Source of the DNA: DAIMFL01 sp964372215
Lineage (GTDB): Bacteria > Pseudomonadota > Alphaproteobacteria > Dongiales > Dongiaceae
Length of the DNA: 64,000 bases
Assembly (NCBI GenBank): GCA_964372215.1
Contig: CAYJQC010000006.1
Span: 113,848-177,847, forward strand
Reading direction: 5' to 3'
Of the stretch, positions 44,558-53,736 are shown piece after piece (within the stretch, counting starts at the first letter, position 1; the number at the start of each line of letters is the position of its first letter). Made by a program: the position numbers and the translations under genes. The notes below the pieces were generated by a model that was given only the letters and a program-made list of their open reading frames with translations, made no database searches and was not told the DNA's origin.

Positions 44558-46555
44558 CTACACCCCGTCCCTCGGGATCTCCTGCCGCCAGCTCCGGCTG
44601 AACACCCGCTGACCTCCCTCGTGGGCGTCGAGATCGAGCTCGACCACGAGGCTGTCGCGGGTGGCGGTCAGCACGGTGCGGGTGCGCAGCGCGACCTGCC
44701 AGGCGCCGCGCCCGAGCTCGGCGATGCCGGCCACCTCGATCCGCGCCGAGAGCGGGTCGTCGGGCCGGATCGAGGACCGGGTCGCGCCGGCGATGGCGAT
44801 CTCCAGGTCGTCGATCTCGTGGATCCGGCTGCGCCCGCCGTCGCGCTCGACGGTCTCGACGACTTCCCCGGTCGCCACCTCGGTCTCGATCCGCCGCCGG
44901 TCATGGCCGGCGCGGATTTCCGTGGTTTCCAGCGAGGGCCAGACCGTTGCCGGCGCGAACTCCGCCAGGTCGGCGGCGCCGTCGCGCGGCGGGCGGACCG
45001 GCAGGGTGAGGCTCGCCGCCCCGGCGAAGACCGTCAGGGTCACCGGTTCCGGCGACGGCCAGATCAGCGGGAACCAGGCATTGGAGAGCGCCAGGCGCAG
45101 CCGCCAGCCGGCCGGAATGCGTTCGCCGAGGTCGTTGAGCTTCAGCCGGACGGCATAGCGCCGGCCGGGCTCCAGCGGGTCGCTGCGATCATAGCCGTCG
45201 CGCCGGGTCAGGTTCAGCACGCCGAAGCTGATCCGAGTCGCGGCGCCGGCCGGCGCCATCGCGCACAGCCTGGCCACGATGAAGGCGTTCGGCCGGTCGG
45301 CGGCGAGCTCCAGCGCGAGCTCCGGCGCGCCCAGCAGGTCGAGCGGCGATTCGAGCGGCTCGGAGTCGAAGCACTGGGACAGCCCGTCATCGCCGCGCTG
45401 GTCGAGGGCGAGCTCCGGCCCGACGCCATAGGGGCACCACATGCCGTGGCTGAACCCGGCGGTCTGCGGCGTGGCGACCACCAGCGCCGTCTCCGGCCCC
45501 GGCGTCGCCGCCAGCCGGCCGGCGCTCAGATACAGCCGCCGCGCCTCGATGCGCGGGCTGGGCCAGCTCGCTTCGGCGACCCAGCGTCCCGGCCGGGTCT
45601 CGTAGCTGGCCCGCGGCGGCTGGGCGTCCTGCAGCCAGACCCGGTACCGGGGCTCGTCCATGATCCCGGTATCGGTCCCCTTCAGCCACTGGTCCCACCA
45701 GCGCGTCACCTCCTCGAGAAAGCCGATCTGCGGGCCCGGCCGGCCGTCATGGCCATAGGCATGGGCCCAGGGCCCGATCAACCCCTTGCGCGGCCCGCTG
45801 AGCCCGGCGAGCAGCCGCGGCACCGCATTGGAATAGCCGTCGGCCCAGCCGCCCATGGCATAGACCGGGCAACGGATCGCCGCGTAGTCCTCGCAGACCG
45901 AGCCGTGCCGCCAATAGGCGTCGCGCCGCTGATGGGCGAGCCAGACCGGGAGCAGGGGCGGGGTGCGCTCCAAGCGCTCCAGCCAGCGCGCGCGCCAGCC
46001 GGCGCCGGCGATCGCCGGATCGGGCGGCCGGGCGCTGCGGATGAACATGTCCGCCGCCCAGATCGGGTTGTCGTCGATCAGGCAGCCGCCCATGTAGTGG
46101 ACGTCGTCGGCATAGCGATCGTCGGTCGAGCACGCGGTGACGATCGCCGCCAGCTCGCGCGGCCGGCGTGCCGCGACCTGCAGCGCGTTGAACCCGCCCC
46201 AGGAGATGCCGATCATGCCGACCTTGGCCGTGGACCACGGCTGCGCGCCGATCCAGGCCAGCACGGCGATGATGTCGTCCTGCTCCTGCGCCAGGTATTC
46301 GTCGTGCAGGATGCCCTCGGACTCGCCGGTGCCGCGCAGATCGACCCGCACGCAGGCATAGCCGTGGGCGGCGAAATACGGGTGCATCTCCTGGTCGAAT
46401 CCGCGATACGAATCGCGCTTGCGATAGGGAATGCATTCCAGCACGGCCGGCACCGGCGCGCGCGCGCACCCGTCCGGCAGCCACAGCCGCGCCGACAGCC
46501 GCACCCCATCCGACATCTCAATCCACTGATGCTCGATCGTATCGAATCCGCCCAT
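44558..46555 (-). CDS. CocE/NonD family hydrolase (X-Pro dipeptidyl-peptidase S15 type)
   Basis: The start is ATG 46555 with AGGGAG upstream. The 665-residue protein begins with the alpha/beta-hydrolase domain: VRVDLRGTGESEG and the nucleophile elbow GISWGGFN (Ser118). The jelly-roll domain follows, with WLQDAQPPRASYETRPGRWV and AARLWRLRLALSNAWFPLIWP-type strands. Family members hydrolyse acyl or ester bonds (cocaine esterase, X-Pro peptidases); the substrate is not predictable. It is convergent with the polysaccharide arm and divergent from the next gene, and starts the high-GC right part of the window. Confidence 0.9.
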   Translation of the reverse strand: MGGFDTIEHQWIEMSDGVRLSARLWLPDGCARAPVPAVLECIPYRKRDSYRGFDQEMHPYFAAHGYACVRVDLRGTGESEGILHDEYLAQEQDDIIAVLAWIGAQPWSTAKVGMIGISWGGFNALQVAARRPRELAAIVTACSTDDRYADDVHYMGGCLIDDNPIWAADMFIRSARPPDPAIAGAGWRARWLERLERTPPLLPVWLAHQRRDAYWRHGSVCEDYAAIRCPVYAMGGWADGYSNAVPRLLAGLSGPRKGLIGPWAHAYGHDGRPGPQIGFLEEVTRWWDQWLKGTDTGIMDEPRYRVWLQDAQPPRASYETRPGRWVAEASWPSPRIEARRLYLSAGRLAATPGPETALVVATPQTAGFSHGMWCPYGVGPELALDQRGDDGLSQCFDSEPLESPLDLLGAPELALELAADRPNAFIVARLCAMAPAGAATRISFGVLNLTRRDGYDRSDPLEPGRRYAVRLKLNDLGERIPAGWRLRLALSNAWFPLIWPSPEPVTLTVFAGAASLTLPVRPPRDGAADLAEFAPATVWPSLETTEIRAGHDRRRIETEVATGEVVETVERDGGRSRIHEIDDLEIAIAGATRSSIRPDDPLSARIEVAGIAELGRGAWQVALRTRTVLTATRDSLVVELDLDAHEGGQRVFSRSWRQEIPRDGV

Positions 46556-46810
46556 GGTGGCTCCCTTGGTCCGGCTGCGAATCCCGACGATCACCCATGC
46601 GGGAAGCGCCGGGTGAGGCGAAAGCGACAGGAATTGGCCCGCGACGTAGCCGTCGCATGTCCGAAGCTTAATCCGGCGGACATGCCCCGGCCACGCCGGC
46701 TCCCCTTATCGCATACAGCCTTCATGCGCGCCGGGCGCCGGCGGTTCGGTTCGAACGTCCGAGCCGGGTCGCCGCAGCCCATACCCCGCATAATCATCAG
46801 GACAAGAACA

Positions 46811-47251
46811 ATGACCGACCTTAGACACCGCCCATTCGCCACGTTGTCGCTTGCCGCGCTGCTGTCGCTCGGTGTCGCCGCGACCGCCCAGGCCTATCCC
46901 GTGCCGCCCCCGTTCCGCGGCGACATCGTGCGCGAGCATGAGGCAGAAGTTCGCTTCATGACCTTGCGCGACCTCGAGCGCGATATCGACACCGCCCGCA
47001 GTTCCATCATGACGCGGCAATTCGACGCGGCGCGGCAGAGCACCGAATTCGCGCTGGCACTCGCCAATTCCCTGGCCGACGCCGATCCGGCGGCGATCGA
47101 CCCCTTGGAACGGGCACGCCTGCGGGATGCCGACAGTCACATCGACAGCGCCGTAGAGCTGCTCTACCGGCATGAGCCGTGGGAGGCGCGGCACGAACTC
47201 AGGACTGCGCAGCTCGAGATCGAGCTCTTCGCCGGGCAGAATCTGTCCTGA
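46811..47251 (+). CDS. small secreted protein with Sec signal peptide, unrecognised
   Basis: ATG 46811 follows AGGA by a usual distance. The 146-residue product begins with a clear signal peptide (MTDLRHRPFATLSLAALLSL, cleavage probably after AQA at residue 28). The mature part is alpha-helical and charged, with PPPFRGDIVREHEAEVRFMT, DTARSSIMTRQFDAARQSTE and a C-terminal LLYRHEPWEARHELRTAQLE. Helical, repeat-like spacing suggests a periplasmic helical bundle. I cannot name the family. The 255-nt region upstream is shared with the divergent hydrolase gene and should contain both promoters. Confidence 0.75.
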   Translation: MTDLRHRPFATLSLAALLSLGVAATAQAYPVPPPFRGDIVREHEAEVRFMTLRDLERDIDTARSSIMTRQFDAARQSTEFALALANSLADADPAAIDPLERARLRDADSHIDSAVELLYRHEPWEARHELRTAQLEIELFAGQNLS

Positions 47252-47366
47252 CCTGCCCCCTCCGGACTCCGGATCGGGCGTGGCGCCCTCGGGCGCCGCG
47301 CCCCCCGGGGGCCCGCCGTCACGACGTCAGCAACGAGTTACCATCATGGAAGCACCAGCCCGATAG

Positions 47367-48536
47367 GCCGCCCCGCCCCCGCAAAAACCGCGCCACGACA
47401 CCGCCAGTTCCGCCCGACGGTCCGCCGATGGAAGGCCGCCCTATGCGCGGGTCGCCCTGACCTTCCAGGGCGGCGGCGCCCTCGGCGCCTATCAGGCCGG
47501 GGTCTACCAGGCCTTGGCCGAAGCCGATCTGCTGCCGGACTGGGTCGCCGGGATCTCGATCGGCGCGATCAACGCCGCGATCGTCGCCGGCAATCCGGCG
47601 AACCGCCGGGTCGAGATGCTGCGCGCCTTCTGGGAGCGCATCTCGGACAACCCCGTGGCCGCATTCCCGGTCCCGGGCGAATCGCTCCGCGACGGCTACA
47701 ACCGGCTCAGCGCGGCCATGACACTGCTGTTCGGACAGCCCGGATTTTTCCGGCCACGCGTCATTCCGCCCTGGCTCCATCCGCCTGGCTCCGACGGCGC
47801 CACCAGCGTCTACGCCACCGACCTGTTGCGCGACACCCTGGAGAGTTTCGTCGATTTCGATCTGGTCAATGACGGGCCGACCCGGCTCAGCGTCGGCGCG
47901 GTGGCGGTGCGGACCGGCAACTTCGCCTATTTCGACTCCGAGCGCGAGCGCATCGGGGCCGAGCATGTCATGGCGAGCGGCGCCCTGCCGCCCGGGTTCC
48001 CGGCGATCGAGATCGCCGGCGAACCGTACTGGGACGCCGGGCTGGTCAGCAACACGCCCCTGCAATACGTGCTGGAGGACTCGCCGCGTATCAGCACCCT
48101 GGTCTTCGAGGTCGATCTGTTCAGCGCCCGCGGCCGGTTGCCGACCAACTTGGCGGAGGTGCTGGCGCGGCAGAAGGAGATCGTCTATTCCAGCCGGACG
48201 CGGGAGAACACCGACAGCTTCCGCCGCCTGCACGACATGCGTCGCGTGGTCTGCACCCTGATCGAGCGGATGCCGCCGGAGCTGCAGCGGGACCCGGAGA
48301 TCCAGGCGCTGCGCGGGCTGGGCAGCGACGCGGTGATGAACATCGTCCACCTGATCTATCGCGGCAAGACATACGAGTCCCAGTCGAAGGACTACGAATT
48401 CTCGCGCAGCTCGATGGAAGAGCATTGGCAGGCCGGCTACGATGACACGCGGCGGACCCTGCGCCACCCCGAATGGCTGGAGCCGCCGCCGCCCCATGCG
48501 GGCGTCGTCGTGCACGATCTGACGCGGGACGGCTGA
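47367..48536 (+). CDS. patatin-like phospholipase with C-terminal DUF3734; start codon not resolved
   Basis: The frame contains the full patatin core. The oxyanion loop GGGALGAYQAGVYQAL starts near 47466, the nucleophile elbow GISIG near 47550, and the DGG/DAG Asp is at YWDAGLVSN. The C-terminal region ending IVHLIYRGKTYESQSKDYEF is DUF3734-like. Between an in-frame TAG at 47364-47366 and the oxyanion loop there is no ATG, GTG or TTG. The first standard start (TTG 47514) would remove the oxyanion loop. An ATG at 47346 is in frame just before the TAG. Coordinates given start after that TAG. Confidence 0.8.
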   Translation, partial: AAPPPQKPRHDTASSARRSADGRPPYARVALTFQGGGALGAYQAGVYQALAEADLLPDWVAGISIGAINAAIVAGNPANRRVEMLRAFWERISDNPVAAFPVPGESLRDGYNRLSAAMTLLFGQPGFFRPRVIPPWLHPPGSDGATSVYATDLLRDTLESFVDFDLVNDGPTRLSVGAVAVRTGNFAYFDSERERIGAEHVMASGALPPGFPAIEIAGEPYWDAGLVSNTPLQYVLEDSPRISTLVFEVDLFSARGRLPTNLAEVLARQKEIVYSSRTRENTDSFRRLHDMRRVVCTLIERMPPELQRDPEIQALRGLGSDAVMNIVHLIYRGKTYESQSKDYEFSRSSMEEHWQAGYDDTRRTLRHPEWLEPPPPHAGVVVHDLTRDG

Positions 48537-48597
48537 GCGCCACGCCTTCCGCCGGCTTCCCGCCGGCGGCACAGCGAAGAGTTGCAGAGAAGACGCA

Positions 48598-49380
48598 ATG
48601 CGCTTGAAGGACAAGGTCGCGGTGGTGACCGGGGCGGCGAGCGGCATCGGCCGCGAAATCGCCCTCGCCTATGCCCGCGAGGGCGCCCGGGTGGCGATCG
48701 CCGATCTCAACCTGGACGGTGCCAACAAGGTGGCAGCGGAGATCGTGAAGGCCGGCGGCAAGGCGATCGGGGTCGCCATGAACGTCACCGACGAGGCGGC
48801 GGTCGATGCCGGGGTCGCCCGGGCGGCGGCCGAGCTCGGCGGTCTCCATGTCATGGTCTCCAACGCCGGAATCCAGCATGTCGACCCGGTGGACAAGCTC
48901 GCCTTCGCCGACTGGCGCAAGGTGGTGGCGATCCATCTGGACGGCGGGTTCCTGACCACCCGTGCGGCGCTTCGCCACATGTACGCCGCGGGCCAGGGCG
49001 GCGCGATCATCTACATGGGCTCGGTTCACTCCAAACTCGCCTCGCCGCTCAAGGCACCCTATGTCGCTGCCAAGCACGGCATCCTGGGGCTCTGTCGGGC
49101 AGTTGCAAAGGAAGCGGCGGCCCATGGCGTGCGCGCCAATGTCATCTGCCCCGGCTTCGTGCGCACGCCGCTGGTCGACAAGCAGATCCCCGAGCAGGCC
49201 CGCGAGCTCGGGATCAGCGAGGACGAGGTCATCAAGAAGGTGATGCTCAAGGACACCGTGGATGGCGAGTTCTCCACGCTCGGCGACGTCGCCGAGGTCG
49301 CCGTGTTCCTCGCCGCCTTCGAGACCAACGCCCTGACCGGCCAGTCGATCGTGGTCAGCCACGGCTGGTACATGCAGTGA
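48598..49380 (+). CDS. bdhA: D-3-hydroxybutyrate dehydrogenase-type short-chain dehydrogenase
   Basis: The 260-residue protein is a classical SDR: TGAASGIGRE (11-20) binds the NAD cofactor, NAG is at 89-91, and the catalytic Ser142, Tyr155 and Lys159 sit in MGSVHSKLASPLKAPYVAAK. That last stretch and the C-terminal TGQSIVVSHGWYMQ match 3-hydroxybutyrate dehydrogenases, which interconvert D-3-hydroxybutyrate and acetoacetate in PHB or ketone-body use. The patatin gene upstream, 61 nt away, is often linked to bdhA in Alphaproteobacteria as I recall. Confidence 0.88.
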   Translation: MRLKDKVAVVTGAASGIGREIALAYAREGARVAIADLNLDGANKVAAEIVKAGGKAIGVAMNVTDEAAVDAGVARAAAELGGLHVMVSNAGIQHVDPVDKLAFADWRKVVAIHLDGGFLTTRAALRHMYAAGQGGAIIYMGSVHSKLASPLKAPYVAAKHGILGLCRAVAKEAAAHGVRANVICPGFVRTPLVDKQIPEQARELGISEDEVIKKVMLKDTVDGEFSTLGDVAEVAVFLAAFETNALTGQSIVVSHGWYMQ

Positions 49381-49491
49381 GGCGCCGCCCGCCCTTGCCG
49401 CGCCGGTGACCCCCGGGAGGTTGATCCAGCGCAATGCCGCGCCGGCCGCCGCGGGCGAGTCTCGAACGATGCGTGCTATCTTCGCCCCATC

Positions 49492-51228
49492 ATGATCGAG
49501 GTCATCGGCTCTTCCGTCTTCTATCAGATCGCCGCGCTGCTGGTCATCGCCGCCGGGCTCGGCTTCGCCGGCCTGCTGATCCGCCTGCCGCTGGTCGTGA
49601 GCTTCCTCGGGGTCGGCGTGCTGGTGGGGCCCTCGGCCCTCGGCCTGGTGCGCGCCAACGAGCATGTCGAGCTGCTGGCCGAGCTCGGCATCACCATCCT
49701 GCTGTTCCTGGTCGGGCTGAAGCTCGACCTCGGCCTGATCCGGACCCTGGGGGTGGTCGCGCTGGCAGCCGGGCTCGGTCAGATCGCGTTGACCGCGGGG
49801 CTGGGTTTCGGGCTCTGCCTGTGGCTCGGCTTCGACATGGCGGCGGCGCTCTACCTCGCCGGGGCGCTCGCCCTGTCCAGCACCATCATCGTGGTCAAGC
49901 TGCTGTCCGACAAGCGCGAGATCGATTCGCTCCATGGCCGCATCGCGCTCGGCGTGCTGATCGTCCAGGACCTCGCCGTGGTGTTCGCGATGGTGCTGCT
50001 CTCCGCCCTGAGCGGCGCGCAGGGCGTGGCGGAGTCGGGCATCGGTGCGGAACTGGCGCGGATCGCCATCATCGTCGGCGAAGGCGCGCTCATCATCGCT
50101 GCCGTCTGGCTGTTCATCCGCCATGTCGCGACGCCGCTGCTCAGCCAGCTCGGCCGCTCGTCCGAACTGTTGATCGCCTTTGCCATCGGCTGGGCCGCGC
50201 TGCTCGCCTCGATGCTCGATCATTTCGGCTTCTCCAAGGAGCTGGGCGGGCTGATCGCCGGGGTGTCGCTCGCCTCCACCCCGTTCCGCGAATCGATCGG
50301 TGCGCGGCTGGCGCCGCTGCGCGACTTCATGCTGCTGTTCTTCTTCATCGCCCTCGGCTCGCGACTCGACCTCGCGGGACTCGGGGGACAGCTCTACGCC
50401 GCTGCGCTGCTGTCGCTGTTCGTGCTGATCGGCAAGCCGCTCATCGTGATGGCGCTGGTCGGGGCCATGGGCTATCGGCGGCGTACCGGTTTCCTGGCCG
50501 GCCTCAGCCTGGGGCAGATCAGCGAGTTCTCGCTGATCTTTGCCGCCATGGGCCTGAGCCTCGGCCATATCGGGGTGGAGACCGCGGGCCTCACCACCCT
50601 GATCGGGCTGGCGACGATCGCCGTCTCCACCTATTTCGTGCTGTCGTCGCAACCGCTGTACCGGCGGCTGGAGCCGCTGCTCGGCCTGTTCGAGCGGCGC
50701 GCCGCCCGCCGCGAGCAAGCCGGCGATCCGGCCGGGCCGGAGCGCGGCCACGACGTCATCCTGTTCGGGCTCGGCCGCTACGGCGGCGACATCTGGCGCG
50801 GCCTGCGCCAGCACGGGCTGTCGGTGCTCGGCGTCGATTTCGATCCAGCGGTGGTGCGGCATTGGCAGGCACAGGGCTACCCGGCCTGCTATGGTGATGC
50901 CGCCGATCCGGATTTTCCCGAGACCCTGCCGCTCGACACCGCCCGCTGGATCGTCTGCGCGGTGCCGCAGCCGCAACAGGGCGTGGTGCACGACAATGCC
51001 AAGATCACGCTGCTGCAGGCGGTCCGCAGCCACGGCTTCAAGGGCCGGGTCGCGCTCACCGCCCACGATGCCCATGAGGCGATGCAAATGCGCCGCCAGG
51101 GCGTGGACGTGGTACTGATGCCGTTCCTCGATGCCGCGCGCCAGGCGGTCGAGCTGTTCATCGAGGCCGACGAGACCAGGGCGCCTCCGGCGCCGGCCGA
51201 TGCCGCCATCCATCAGGGGGACCGATGA
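49492..51228 (+). CDS. CPA2-family cation:proton antiporter with C-terminal TrkA-N (RCK) domain, Kef-type
   Basis: The 578-residue protein has about twelve membrane helices (residues about 10-385) with LPLVVSFLGVGVLVGPSALG and the CPA2 motifs ITILLFLVGLKLDL and LIVQDLAVVF. A cytosolic RCK-like domain follows, with the nucleotide loop ILFGLGRYGGDIWR (about 420-435) and a following VLGVDFDP. It probably exports K+ or Na+ in exchange for H+ under NAD(H) or glutathione-linked control. The GTPase-like or KefG partner is not seen. Its stop overlaps the start of the rhodanese gene. Confidence 0.9.
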   Translation: MIEVIGSSVFYQIAALLVIAAGLGFAGLLIRLPLVVSFLGVGVLVGPSALGLVRANEHVELLAELGITILLFLVGLKLDLGLIRTLGVVALAAGLGQIALTAGLGFGLCLWLGFDMAAALYLAGALALSSTIIVVKLLSDKREIDSLHGRIALGVLIVQDLAVVFAMVLLSALSGAQGVAESGIGAELARIAIIVGEGALIIAAVWLFIRHVATPLLSQLGRSSELLIAFAIGWAALLASMLDHFGFSKELGGLIAGVSLASTPFRESIGARLAPLRDFMLLFFFIALGSRLDLAGLGGQLYAAALLSLFVLIGKPLIVMALVGAMGYRRRTGFLAGLSLGQISEFSLIFAAMGLSLGHIGVETAGLTTLIGLATIAVSTYFVLSSQPLYRRLEPLLGLFERRAARREQAGDPAGPERGHDVILFGLGRYGGDIWRGLRQHGLSVLGVDFDPAVVRHWQAQGYPACYGDAADPDFPETLPLDTARWIVCAVPQPQQGVVHDNAKITLLQAVRSHGFKGRVALTAHDAHEAMQMRRQGVDVVLMPFLDAARQAVELFIEADETRAPPAPADAAIHQGDR

Positions 51229-51611
51229 GAAGACCCATGCTGAAGCTGTTCAAGGGCCCGGCGGAGGGCCAGACGGTGCCGCAGATCACCCCGGCCGAGG
51301 CGACCAGCCTGCTGGCGTCGGGCGGGGCCCTGCTGGTCGACGTGCGCGAGCCGGCGGAGGTGGCGGCGAGCGGAAAGCTCGCCGGCGCCCGGGTGGTGCC
51401 GCTCGGCGCGCTGCCGGCCTGCGCCGATCCTGCCGGTCCGGACCATGACCCGGCCTTCCGCACCGACCAGGCGGTCATCCTGTACTGCGCCACCGGCGAC
51501 CGCTCGAACCTGGCCGGCCAGGCGCTGCTTCGCCTCGGCTATCTCAAGGTCCACAATCTCGGCGGCATCGCCGCCTGCGCCGCGTCCGGCATGGCGGTCG
51601 AGCGCGACTGA
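51225..51611 (+). CDS. rhodanese-like domain protein
   Basis: The 128-residue protein is a single rhodanese domain. LLVDVREPAEVAASGKLAGA carries the usual substrate-binding entry and VILYCATGDRS the catalytic Cys88 in a CATGDR loop (CxxGxR form), which fits sulfurtransferase activity. The ATG overlaps the antiporter's TGA (ATGA), so translation is coupled. Linked rhodanese and antiporter genes may point to redox or electrophile stress, but that is a context guess. Confidence 0.9.
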   Translation: MRRPMLKLFKGPAEGQTVPQITPAEATSLLASGGALLVDVREPAEVAASGKLAGARVVPLGALPACADPAGPDHDPAFRTDQAVILYCATGDRSNLAGQALLRLGYLKVHNLGGIAACAASGMAVERD

Positions 51612-51622
51612 GCACCCGCCCG

Positions 51623-52957
51623 ATGGCCGAGGGTTCCTGCCTCACCGCAGACTTCAGGGAGCAGCCCTATTGGTGGGACGCGGCACCGCTCCCGGCGCTG
51701 CCCGAGGTTGAGGGCGGCGCCGCCCCCGCCGTCGCCAACGTCGGCAGCGGCATCACCGGGCTGTCGGCGGCGCTCCATCTGCTGCGCGGCGGGCGCGGCG
51801 TCGTCGTGCTCGACGCCGAGGAGGCCGGCGCCGGGGCCTCGCGGCGCAATGCCGGCTATGTCGGCCGGACCCTGAAGCGCGACGTCGCCTGGCTCGCCCG
51901 CCGCCACGGCCTCGACCACGCGATCGCCATCTATCGCGAGCTCGACGACGCGCTGCGGCTGGTGGAGCAGCTGGTGGCCGACGAGGCGATCGACTGCCAT
52001 CTCGACATCTGCGGCCGGTTCGTCGGCGCCACCTCGCCGGCGCATTACGAGATTCTGGCGCGGGACTTGGCGGCGATGAAGCGCCATCTCGGATTCGAGT
52101 ACCACATGGTGCCGCGCGCCGAGCAGCGCGGCGAGATGGCGACCGACGCCTATTTCGGCGGCGCCGTCATCCCCGATCTCGGCGCGCTCCATCCCGGGCT
52201 CTATCACCAGGGCCTGCTCGACCGGGTGCGCGCGGCCGGCGGCGTGATCCGCGCCCGGACCCCGGTGCTCGGCATCGAGCGCGGTACAGGCAAGCCCGAA
52301 TTCCGCCTGCGCACGCCCGCGGGAGAAATCGCCGCCCGCGAGGTGATCGTCGCCACCAACGGCTACACCCCGCCGCAATTCGCCTGGGCAGCGCGCCGGG
52401 TGATCCCGTTCCCGGCCTACATGGCGGCGACCGAGCCGATCGCGCCCGAGACGATGCGCCAGCTGATCCCCAACGGCCGCACCTGCATCGAGTCCCGGAT
52501 GGACGTCACCTATATCCGCCCCGCCCCGGACGGCAGTCGCATCCTGTTCGGCGGCCTGACCGGGCGCCGGATGCCGGCGCTCCCGGCGGTCGCGCCGCTG
52601 CTGCGCAACCTGCTCGCCCGCGTCCTGCCCGATCTCCGGGATGTGCACCTCAGCCACGCCTGGACCGGCAAATGCGCCGGCAGCTTCGACTTCATGCCCC
52701 ATCTAGGCGTGGCCGAGGGCATCCACTACGCCCTCGGCTACAACTTCGCGGGGGTGCCCATGGGCACCTGGCTCGGCCGCAAGGTGGCGCTCAGGATCCT
52801 GGGCTCGCCGGAGGGCGCCAGCGCGTTCGAGCGCCACCCGCCGCCGACCCTGCCGCTCTATGGCGGCAATCCCTGGTTCGTGCCGCTGGCGATGAAGTAT
52901 TTCGTCTGGCACGACCGCAGGATCGCGCGCGCCGGGCCGGCGGACACGACTGCGTGA
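51623..52957 (+). CDS. FAD-dependent oxidoreductase of the DAO family (PuuB/gamma-glutamylputrescine oxidase-like)
   Basis: The 444-residue protein has the FAD Rossmann motif near the N-terminus (NVGSGITGLSAALHL, glycines 41, 43 and 46), preceded by the PYWWDA segment common to PuuB-like oxidases. Further on are RRNAGYVGR, VIVATNGYTP and the C-terminal GYNFAGVPMGTWLGRK FAD-binding part. The family oxidises amines or N-methyl amino acids with O2. The true substrate is unknown; no glutamylputrescine synthetase is in the window. It follows the rhodanese gene by 11 nt and is probably in the same transcript. Confidence 0.88.
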   Translation: MAEGSCLTADFREQPYWWDAAPLPALPEVEGGAAPAVANVGSGITGLSAALHLLRGGRGVVVLDAEEAGAGASRRNAGYVGRTLKRDVAWLARRHGLDHAIAIYRELDDALRLVEQLVADEAIDCHLDICGRFVGATSPAHYEILARDLAAMKRHLGFEYHMVPRAEQRGEMATDAYFGGAVIPDLGALHPGLYHQGLLDRVRAAGGVIRARTPVLGIERGTGKPEFRLRTPAGEIAAREVIVATNGYTPPQFAWAARRVIPFPAYMAATEPIAPETMRQLIPNGRTCIESRMDVTYIRPAPDGSRILFGGLTGRRMPALPAVAPLLRNLLARVLPDLRDVHLSHAWTGKCAGSFDFMPHLGVAEGIHYALGYNFAGVPMGTWLGRKVALRILGSPEGASAFERHPPPTLPLYGGNPWFVPLAMKYFVWHDRRIARAGPADTTA

Positions 52958-53028
52958 CCGCCTGCGCGGCGGCGGCGCGGCCCTGCTATATCTGACGGAA
53001 GTCCGGTTTCATCGAGGGAGTTGCGGCC

Positions 53029-53553
53029 ATGAACGCCGACGATCTGCGCGCGCTGCAGGCGCCGCTCAAGAGCCAGTATCGCGACGCGCCGGAGCGCGCC
53101 GTCGTCACCCTCGAGGCCAGCGGCGCGCTCGACGACGCCGAGATCGCCTGCAAGGTCGAGACCGGCCGCGCCATCGTGAATGCCGGGCTGCACCCGGCCA
53201 CCGGCGGCGACGGCAGCTTCGCCTGCTCCGGCGACATGCTGCTCGAGGCGCTGGTCGCCTGCGCCGGGGTGACTCTGAAGGCGGTCGCCACCGCGATCGG
53301 CATCGACATCAGGTCGGGCCGGGTGAGCGCCGAGGGCGATCTCGATTTCCGCGGCACGCTGGGCGTCGCCAAGGACACGCCGGTCGGTTTCAGCGAGGTG
53401 CGGCTGAAGTTCGAGGTCGACAGCGACGCCGCGCCCGAGCAGCTCGACAAGCTGCTGACCCTGACCGAGCGCTATTGCGTGGTGTTCCAGACTCTCAACA
53501 AGCCGCCGAAGCTCGACACCAGGCTCAATGTCGGGAAGCCCGCCGCGGCGTGA
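53029..53553 (+). CDS. OsmC/Ohr-family protein
   Basis: The 174-residue protein has the OsmC layout: N-terminal beta-region, then GDMLLEALVACAGVTLK with Cys78, and LTERYCVVFQTL with Cys150. These are the two positions of the peroxidatic and resolving cysteines in thiol peroxidases of this group. An additional Cys66 sits close by. It would detoxify organic hydroperoxides or bind small acyl thiols. A GGGAG site comes before ATG 53029. The gene stands alone 71 nt after the FAD oxidase. Confidence 0.9.
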   Translation: MNADDLRALQAPLKSQYRDAPERAVVTLEASGALDDAEIACKVETGRAIVNAGLHPATGGDGSFACSGDMLLEALVACAGVTLKAVATAIGIDIRSGRVSAEGDLDFRGTLGVAKDTPVGFSEVRLKFEVDSDAAPEQLDKLLTLTERYCVVFQTLNKPPKLDTRLNVGKPAAA

Positions 53554-53596
53554 GTGAAGAAGGCCTCGGAGATACGGAACAAGGCCAAGACCCATT

Positions 53597-53681
53597 GTCA
53601 TGCGCGGACTTGATCCGCGCATCCATTGAGCCGTCTGCGCCCGCGTCGCCGTGGATCGCCGGATCAAACCCGGCGATGACA
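53597..53681. repeat. long imperfect inverted repeat, alphaproteobacterial intergenic palindrome type
   Basis: Two 30-nt arms (53597-53626 and 53652-53681) are inverted with few mismatches. Each arm is itself palindromic around GCGCGGACTTGATCCGCGC or GCCGGATCAAACCCGGC. Arms start TGTCATGCGCGG and end GGCGATGACA. Elements of this type recur between genes in many Alphaproteobacteria. It lies between convergent genes and could also end transcription from both sides. Confidence 0.8.
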
Positions 53682-53736
53682 GCCTTCCCGGAGAACCCTC
53701 TATCCCTCGCCGTCTCAGCGGGGCTCTTTCGCCGTC

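Noticed and set aside
44525..46810. Very long plus-strand open frame antisense to the CocE/NonD hydrolase
   Set aside because: Composition is typical of antisense frames in high-GC genes. Only its last 146 codons (46811-47251), with a signal peptide and ribosome site, form a believable gene.
48121..51213. 1030-codon minus-strand open frame across BdhA and the antiporter
   Set aside because: Opposite strand carries two clear genes; the frame reads as Gln/Glu/His/Arg-rich shadow sequence.
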